DNA of 64,000 nt. Origin: JAPPHY01 sp965247535. Its GTDB lineage: Bacteria > Chloroflexota > Dehalococcoidia > Lucifugimonadales > UBA2985. Numbering within the stretch: position 1 is the first letter of the stretch; each line of letters opens with the position of its first letter. Under the pieces are notes generated by a model. That model made no database searches. It was not told the origin of the DNA and saw only the letters and a list, made by a program, of their open reading frames with translations. Where the stretch lies: positions 1,302,001 through 1,366,000 of the forward strand of contig OZ252018.1 of assembly GCA_965247535.1 (NCBI GenBank), read 5' to 3'. The translations under genes were made by a program, and so were the position numbers. This document shows positions 59,258-64,000 of this stretch, one piece after another.

Positions 59258-59670
59258 CGGCCGCCGGTCTCCCCGTCCTCGCCGGGCACCACCACTACGC
59301 TCTTGCCATTGATGACATGCCGGAGGTTCGAGTCCTCGCCGGAGAATTCGACGGAGAGGAATCGCATGCCCCGCATGGTGGTGTTCCTGGTAAGCCTGAT
59401 CCGGAAGACCAGCTCCTCGTTGGAGGCAACGGGCCGGCTCACGGACAGCTCTTGCGCTGAGTGGATGGAGCCCGCCGGAAGGTCGATGGCGCGGAACAGC
59501 TCGCCTAGGGCATAGGCAACCAGTGCTGTGGGAGGTACATAGCCGTCTTCACGGTAGAGCGCGTTCTCGTCGCCCACCGCCTCAAGATAGAGGGCCACGT
59601 CCTGCGGCTTGAGTGTGTATCGGGCCGGCGGGAATTCGTGGCCGGCGGTGAGTTCAGCGATGTTTGGCAA
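59254..59670 (-). CDS. MaoC-like N-terminal-type hot-dog protein (HadA/C-like)
   Basis: 138 residues if the TTG at 59670 is used; the longer ATG frame to 59799 runs through the promoter at 59713-59742. The start is uncertain because AAGGAGG lies about 20 bases upstream. The FAS1-type dehydratase domain (YTLKPQDVALYLEAVGDENA) lacks the catalytic DHNPLH-type motif, as in mycobacterial HadA/HadC. With the adjacent MaoC protein it probably forms a heterodimeric 3-hydroxyacyl-ACP dehydratase replacing FabZ. Confidence 0.75.
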   Translation of the reverse strand: MPNIAELTAGHEFPPARYTLKPQDVALYLEAVGDENALYREDGYVPPTALVAYALGELFRAIDLPAGSIHSAQELSVSRPVASNEELVFRIRLTRNTTMRGMRFLSVEFSGEDSNLRHVINGKSVVVVPGEDGETGGR

Positions 59671-59712
59671 GATGCAAGTCCGTAGAGATGACGCCCTCCT
59701 TAGGCTTGGTTG

Positions 59713-59742
59713 ATTATAAGGGCGTTGAAGAGTGCAAATCAA
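59713..59742 (-). promoter_or_regulatory. Promoter of the fatty-acid operon
   Basis: TTGATT (59742-59737), 18 bases, TATAAT (59718-59713). Confidence 0.7.
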
Positions 59743-60079
59743 GGACAGCCACGGGACGTCCGCTCTTTCCAGACTCCCCGGATTCTGCTGTACGTCCATC
59801 GACAGAAGCGTCCCATTTCACAGCGCCGCGCCGCAGCCGGAAGCGGGCGCCGTCCCTTCAGCCTCCTAGCGTCCGGCGTTCCCGCGCGACTTGAAGCGGC
59901 AACGTGTCATGATCACGCGCCTCATGCAGCGGGCGGCCGACGTGAATGGCACGGGCCGGACTGGCTGCGCAGCGCTCTAGACCGGCTCTCGCTATCGGGC
60001 CAAAGATGGCAATTTCCGCGAGAAGTGGAGCTACTCTTTGCAACATATACACCATATTGTGCTAAAATAACCGACCGTG

Positions 60080-60205
60080 ATGGATATACTGGCTGGCCGT
60101 CATGCCCCCCAGCAGGGCGCTATTGCGGTGTGCAGAGTGCCCTCCAGGATAGCTAAGCGAAACCACAACTCACCAACGAGAGAATGCCTTGACATTTCGA
60201 AGTGA
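60080..60205 (+). CDS. Candidate 41-residue near-leaderless ORF
   Basis: ATG at 60080 (an in-frame GTG at 60077 directly precedes it), 12 bases after the TAAAAT box. The peptide starts MDILAGRHAPQQGAIAV and has no recognised similarity. Called only because of the promoter geometry. Confidence 0.2.
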   Translation: MDILAGRHAPQQGAIAVCRVPSRIAKRNHNSPTRECLDISK

Positions 60206-60217
60206 AGTGACTACCAT
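60189..60217 (+). promoter_or_regulatory. yihY promoter
   Basis: TTGACA (60189-60194), 17 bases, TACCAT (60212-60217), about 35 bases before the GTG at 60253. Confidence 0.65.
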
Positions 60218-60252
60218 TCTTCCGGCTCAAGTGGGTACGGAACTAAACTAAA

Positions 60253-61164
60253 GTGTCTTCACGTTTTCTGAAGGGCGCAGACGTATCTGCCCGGGCTGTA
60301 AACGAGTTTCTGGGGAAGAACGGGCCCCAGCTTGCAGCAGCCATCTCCTACTACGCCCTGTTCTCCCTATTCCCTCTGGCTCTGGCCTTCACATTCGGCC
60401 TCAGCTTCTTCCTAGGGGAGCAGACCATTGAGGACGTTGCGCGGCGCGTGGCCAGCCAGGCACCAGTGTCCCAGTCGGCCGTCAGCGATCTCCTCAGCGA
60501 CACGCTGCGAAGCAGGGGCATCGCCGGTTTCGCGGGCGCAATCGGCCTACTGTGGGCCGGGACCGCAGTATTCAGCGCAGTCCGCAAGGGCGTAAACGCA
60601 ACGTGGGGCATCACGAGGCCCAGACCGTTTCTCCAAGAGCGGATCATCGACCTGTCCCTGATGCTAGCCGCCGCAACTCTAATGCTCGTTTCGATATTCT
60701 CGACGGCCGCCCTCAGCCAGCTGAGGGAACTGGTGGACCTGATAACCAGGGAGACGCAGACGCAGGTCAACAGCGACCTGTTGTGGGAGAGAATGGGCTC
60801 GCTGATAGCCGCCGCAATCTCGTTCGTGGTGTTCGTGGGCATCTACTGGGTGCTGCCAAACACCAAGGTTGCCATCTCGGAGGCGATTGTAGGAGCTGTC
60901 TTTGCCACAATTGTCTTTGAGATCGTGAAGAACGTGTTCGTCTGGTACGTGCTCAACTTCTCCGTGTACAGCTCCGTGTACGGCTCAATCGGCAGTGTGG
61001 TGGCGCTTCTCACATGGGTGTACGTATCGGCCAACATCCTGCTGTTCGGCTCGCTGATAACGCAACGGTATGCCAGCCACCGCGCGAACAAGGTGCGGGA
61101 AATCCACGACATCGTGGAGGCGGAGATGGCGCGGTCGGCACTGCAGCCGGTTGGCCGGGAGTAG
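60253..61164 (+). CDS. YihY/BrkB-family membrane protein
   Basis: 303 residues, GTG start without a clear ribosome site. Six hydrophobic segments; hallmark stretches AAISYYALFSLFPLALAF near the start and YGSIGSVVALLTWVYVSANI near the end. The family (formerly called RNase BN) is of uncertain function, possibly transport. Confidence 0.9.
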   Translation: MSSRFLKGADVSARAVNEFLGKNGPQLAAAISYYALFSLFPLALAFTFGLSFFLGEQTIEDVARRVASQAPVSQSAVSDLLSDTLRSRGIAGFAGAIGLLWAGTAVFSAVRKGVNATWGITRPRPFLQERIIDLSLMLAAATLMLVSIFSTAALSQLRELVDLITRETQTQVNSDLLWERMGSLIAAAISFVVFVGIYWVLPNTKVAISEAIVGAVFATIVFEIVKNVFVWYVLNFSVYSSVYGSIGSVVALLTWVYVSANILLFGSLITQRYASHRANKVREIHDIVEAEMARSALQPVGRE

Positions 61165-61226
61165 CATCCGAACGGCATACGTGGAGTCGTGCGGCTCCCG
61201 AGAGCCCACTGGCAAGCGAGCCTCGA

Positions 61227-62372
61227 GTGACGACCCTCCTGCGATGGCTTTCGCTCTTCCCTGTGAGACCGCCACCTGGGCTTGGTCGGCTCTTTCGTGT
61301 ATCAACGACAATTGCGACGATCGCGCTCCTCTGGGCAGCCTGCAGTGACCACCCGGAGCCAACCCCGACACCCATACCGCCCACGGAAGCTCCTGCGGCA
61401 ACTCAGCCCGTCCCCGTCGCCTCTCCACTCCTACCCTCGGTGACGCAGGTGGTGGCACGCGTGAAGCCCTCCGTCGTGTCCATCTCCACGACGTCGCTGG
61501 TCGAGCGGTGCGGCCTCTTCTTCGGCTGCGTGACGGTGGAAGAGGATGGCGCGGGCACAGGGGTCATCTTCGACTCCGACGGGCTCATCGTCACCAACGA
61601 CCACGTCATCGAGAACGCCGTCCGGATTACCGTGCACCTCGTCGACGAGAGGACGTTCGAAGCTGCGATAGTAGGCCGCGATCCCGTATCGGACCTTGCC
61701 GTAGTCAAAATACCGGGCGAAGGCTATCCAGCCGTGGAGTTCGCCTCTCCGGACGAGCTGAGAGAGGGCGACTGGGTGATTGCGATCGGAAATGCTCTGG
61801 CGCTGGTCGGAGGCCCCACGGTCACGCTGGGCATTGTGGGCGCGCTCGACCGCTCGATTACCACCGCGTCGGGCCACCTCTACGACATGATCCAGACCGA
61901 CGCCGGCATCAACCCCGGCAACAGCGGGGGACCGCTGGTCGATCTAGACGGCCGCGTGGTGGGCATCAACACGGCGCGTGCGCAGGGCGGCGAGGGTATC
62001 GGGTTCGCCGTCAGCACGTTCACCGTTGTCCCGGTCGTCGAGTCCATACTGGAGCACGGACGCGTGGTCTTCGGTTGGATAGGGGTGGGTGTCAGGGACG
62101 TGACGCCGGTGATTGCCTCTCAGGAGGGCCTGCCGGTCAGCCGGGGCGCAATGGTGTCTAGCCTGGAGGTCGGAGGGCCGGCCGAGCGCGCCGGTATACG
62201 CTTCGGCGACGTCATCGTTTCCGTGGATGGCGTGGAGGTGAATAGCGTGAAGCAGTTCCAACGGGAGGTGCTACGTCATCCGATAGGCCACGAGGCGGAC
62301 GTGCGCGTGATGCGGGACGGCGAAGCCGTGAGCTTCCGGGTGCGACTGGAAGTGCAGCCGCGATTCCCCTAG
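61227..62372 (+). CDS. HtrA/DegP-like serine protease, lipoprotein
   Basis: 381 residues from the GTG at 61227; a GTG at 61263 is an equally possible start. A signal segment ends in a lipobox (ATIALLWAAC), then a Pro/Thr linker. The trypsin-like domain has His in TNDHVIEN (about 124), Asp in SDLAVVKI (about 155) and Ser in NPGNSGGPL (about 231). One PDZ domain follows (about 285-375). A surface quality-control protease, probably lipidated by Lgt. Frames opening earlier overlap yihY. Confidence 0.9.
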   Translation: MTTLLRWLSLFPVRPPPGLGRLFRVSTTIATIALLWAACSDHPEPTPTPIPPTEAPAATQPVPVASPLLPSVTQVVARVKPSVVSISTTSLVERCGLFFGCVTVEEDGAGTGVIFDSDGLIVTNDHVIENAVRITVHLVDERTFEAAIVGRDPVSDLAVVKIPGEGYPAVEFASPDELREGDWVIAIGNALALVGGPTVTLGIVGALDRSITTASGHLYDMIQTDAGINPGNSGGPLVDLDGRVVGINTARAQGGEGIGFAVSTFTVVPVVESILEHGRVVFGWIGVGVRDVTPVIASQEGLPVSRGAMVSSLEVGGPAERAGIRFGDVIVSVDGVEVNSVKQFQREVLRHPIGHEADVRVMRDGEAVSFRVRLEVQPRFP

Positions 62373-62382
62373 CCAGCGGCGG

Positions 62383-62694
62383 TCACATCGCTTCCCGGCC
62401 GCCGTTTCCGCCAAACTCGTGGTTGCTGAAGACGCCCACGTCGCGACCCTGGTGGACGTGGATTATGAGCTCGTCGCGAGACACCCCGACCACGTCCATG
62501 ATCTTGGCGTCAATCACCTCTATCAGCTCGCGGACGGACGATTGCGTCAGGCTCTCGTCCACGCACAGCGTAGCGTGAATGACTGCGGGAGTCAGGTGGA
62601 GGTCCAGCCGCCCTATCTGCTCGTCGTAGTCCAGAACGGTATAGACCTCCGAGTATGGTGTCCGGCACTCCCGCTCAAAGCCGTATTCTGCCAT
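62383..62694 (-). CDS. Small protein, tandem paralogue B
   Basis: 103 residues. Shares with its upstream neighbour the pattern RTPYSEVYxV, GRLDxH, LCVxESLT and RxLxExxDxxIM, so the pair arose by duplication. Not recognised as a named family. It lacks the acidic tail of copy A and ends GGNGGREAM. It lies 11 bases after copy A. Confidence 0.7.
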   Translation of the reverse strand: MAEYGFERECRTPYSEVYTVLDYDEQIGRLDLHLTPAVIHATLCVDESLTQSSVRELIEVIDAKIMDVVGVSRDELIIHVHQGRDVGVFSNHEFGGNGGREAM

Positions 62695-62705
62695 CTTGGC
62701 TCCCT

Positions 62706-63017
62706 CTAGTCCTCGTCGTCATCATCGTCATCGTCTTCCAGGTCGAAGACCTCTGAGATGATCTCCTTCCCCTGGTAGACGGTCATGTTGAACGTCCCCG
62801 GCATGAAGCCGCTGCCCATAATCTCGTCGTCGACCGCCTCCATCAGATCACGAATTTCTTCCTCGGTCAGGCTTTCGCCGACGCAGAGGCTGCACTCGCC
62901 GGTTTCCATGGTCAAGTCCACGTGGACGTCCAGCCGTCCTACGGACTGGTCATCAGACATCACAGCGTAGACCTCAGAGTATGGTGTGCGAAACAGGCGC
63001 CGAAATGTGTAGGCCAT
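62706..63017 (-). CDS. Small protein with acidic tail, tandem paralogue A
   Basis: 103 residues, predicted alpha/beta. It starts MAYTFRRLFRTPYSEVYAV and ends in a run of Asp/Glu (EDDDDDDDED). Same pattern as copy B. It starts 16 bases after the proA stop, so both small genes are in the proA operon. Function unknown. Confidence 0.7.
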   Translation of the reverse strand: MAYTFRRLFRTPYSEVYAVMSDDQSVGRLDVHVDLTMETGECSLCVGESLTEEEIRDLMEAVDDEIMGSGFMPGTFNMTVYQGKEIISEVFDLEDDDDDDDED

Positions 63018-63033
63018 TGGGGTTCTCCTCTCT

Positions 63034-64000
63034 CTAGCTCCTCACGTGGCCGTTGCCCAGAACGGTCCACTTGTAGGAGGTCAACTCGCGGAGGCCCATA
63101 GGCCCCCTCGCGTGCATCTTGTTCGTGCTTATGGCCACCTCCGCCCCAAGTCCGAACTGCCCGCCGTCCGTGAAGCGAGTGCTGGCGTTCACGAACACCG
63201 CCGCAGCGTCCACGTAGTCCAGGAACTGCATGGCGCGGGAGTAGTCCTCCGTGACTATGGCCTCCGAGTGGCCGGAACCGTATCGCTCTATGTGCTCTAG
63301 GGCTTCCTCCAGCGAGTCCACGACCTTCACGGAGGCCGTCAGCGCAAGGAACTCGGTTCCCCAGTCGTCCTCGGTGGCCGGCTTGACGTTCAGCGACTCC
63401 GATGGCCCCAGGATGCTGAGCGCCCGCAGGTCGCACCGCATCTCCACGCCCGCCCTGGCCCACTCCTGTGCGATGGCCGGCAGACAGCGGGCCGCCGCCT
63501 CCGAGTGCACCAGCAGTGTGTCGAGCGCGTTGCACACGGTTGGGCGGTCCACCTTGGCGTTGTACGCGATGGCAACGGACCGATCTAGGTCGGCGTCCCT
63601 GTCGACGTAGGTGTGGCAAACGCCAACGCCGCCCGTAATGACCGGCATCTGCGCGTTCTCCCCCACAAAGCGGACGAAATCGGCGCCGCCCCTCGGAATC
63701 ATGAGGTCAATGTACTCCTTCATCGACAGCATCCGCTCAACCAGGGACCGGTCCGTCGACGAGATGAACTGCACGGCGTCCCTGGGCGCGCCGGCGCGGG
63801 CTATGGCGTCACGCACCAGGTTGGCGAGCGCGGTGTTGGAGTGAATGGCCTCGCTGCCGCCTCTGAGGATCACGGCGTTTCCGGACTTGAAGCACAGCGC
63901 AGAAATGTCCACGGTCACATTGGGGCGGCTCTCGTAGATTGCGCCTATGACGCCCAGCGGCACCCTGCGCCTACCAACCTGCAGGCCGTTGGGCAGCGTG
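63034..64000 (-). CDS. proA: Gamma-glutamyl phosphate reductase, 5' end outside window
   Basis: About 322 C-terminal residues are visible; the frame is open to the window edge, so the first ATG inside (63963) is not the start. Second step of proline synthesis. Seen: VPLGVIGAIYESRPNVTVD and the catalytic Cys in GVCHTYVDRDADL. Sequence ends normally with SYKWTVLGNGHVRS. Confidence 0.93.
   Translation of the reverse strand, partial: TLPNGLQVGRRRVPLGVIGAIYESRPNVTVDISALCFKSGNAVILRGGSEAIHSNTALANLVRDAIARAGAPRDAVQFISSTDRSLVERMLSMKEYIDLMIPRGGADFVRFVGENAQMPVITGGVGVCHTYVDRDADLDRSVAIAYNAKVDRPTVCNALDTLLVHSEAAARCLPAIAQEWARAGVEMRCDLRALSILGPSESLNVKPATEDDWGTEFLALTASVKVVDSLEEALEHIERYGSGHSEAIVTEDYSRAMQFLDYVDAAAVFVNASTRFTDGGQFGLGAEVAISTNKMHARGPMGLRELTSYKWTVLGNGHVRS

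Larger units (their letters stand above)
59743..60252. other. Long intergenic region before yihY
   Basis: About 510 bases. Plus-strand frames here have no ribosome sites. It contains a TGTGCTAAAAT extended -10 (60058-60068), then a small ORF (60080-60205), and a TTGACA-17-TACCAT promoter (60189-60217). The left 300 bases show nothing. Confidence 0.4.

Noticed and set aside
59710..60156. 148-codon plus-strand ORF upstream of yihY
   Set aside because: It begins in the -10 of the divergent fatty-acid promoter, has no ribosome site and a random-looking composition.

Overview
The window is a compact, GC-rich bacterial chromosome segment that reads as Chloroflexota, plausibly a SAR202/Dehalococcoidia-type lineage. 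This placement rests on the paired Agl23-like (TIGR03663) and YYY/DUF2298 (TIGR03662) membrane proteins, the DUF35/thiolase-like gene pairs, Thr/Pro-rich lipoproteins, a large Alu-containing SRP RNA and general gene content. No rRNA or tRNA gene, CRISPR array or intact mobile element was seen. Many genes appear to start with GTG or TTG. Promoters are unusually readable: TTGACA-17-TANNAT types, and a recurring extended -10 of the form TGTGCTANAAT. Several -10 boxes lie only 5-6 bases before an ATG, implying leaderless mRNAs.

Layout. 1-5526 (minus): envelope glycan/lipid membrane proteins. 5623-8295 (minus): ftsY, then a glutaredoxin/rnc/membrane protein operon. 8527-13060 (minus): an MBL hydrolase, a DUF6941-like protein and an FAD/Fe-S oxidoreductase fusion. 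13190-19546 (plus): a His-rich membrane protein, SRP RNA, ksgA, ispE, exonuclease-DinG and an OGG-type glycosylase. 19569-31055: cca, fabF, a zinc ribbon, recJ, lgt, a Xer recombinase, small membrane proteins, a Nudix hydrolase, ispH and uvrC.

31063-34413 (minus) is a sulfate-assimilation operon (tauE/safE-like, APS reductase, ATP sulfurylase, hypothetical). It is preceded by a promoter, a 17-codon leader ORF with three consecutive Cys codons and an intrinsic terminator, a textbook layout for cysteine-responsive attenuation and the most interesting element found. 34450-36633 is an accessory patch: a HAD-like protein, a stop-interrupted and truncated transposase remnant and a lipoprotein. 36634-40374 holds two tandem DUF35 plus thiolase-like pairs under one promoter. 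40725-43911 links yvcK to a carbamoyltransferase and two tiny membrane proteins.

44470-48937 contains a circularly permuted ATP-grasp/transglutaminase/half-length alpha-E operon, a DinB-like protein and a scramblase-like protein. 49132-54041 has a VOC protein, a zinc-ribbon protein and an ABC-2 exporter operon. 54436-59670 combines an Fe-S carrier, a YgfZ-like protein and a type II fatty-acid operon (two MaoC-like proteins, plsX, fabG, fabL). 60253-64000 holds YihY, a lipoprotein HtrA protease, two tandem paralogous small proteins and the 5'-truncated proA.
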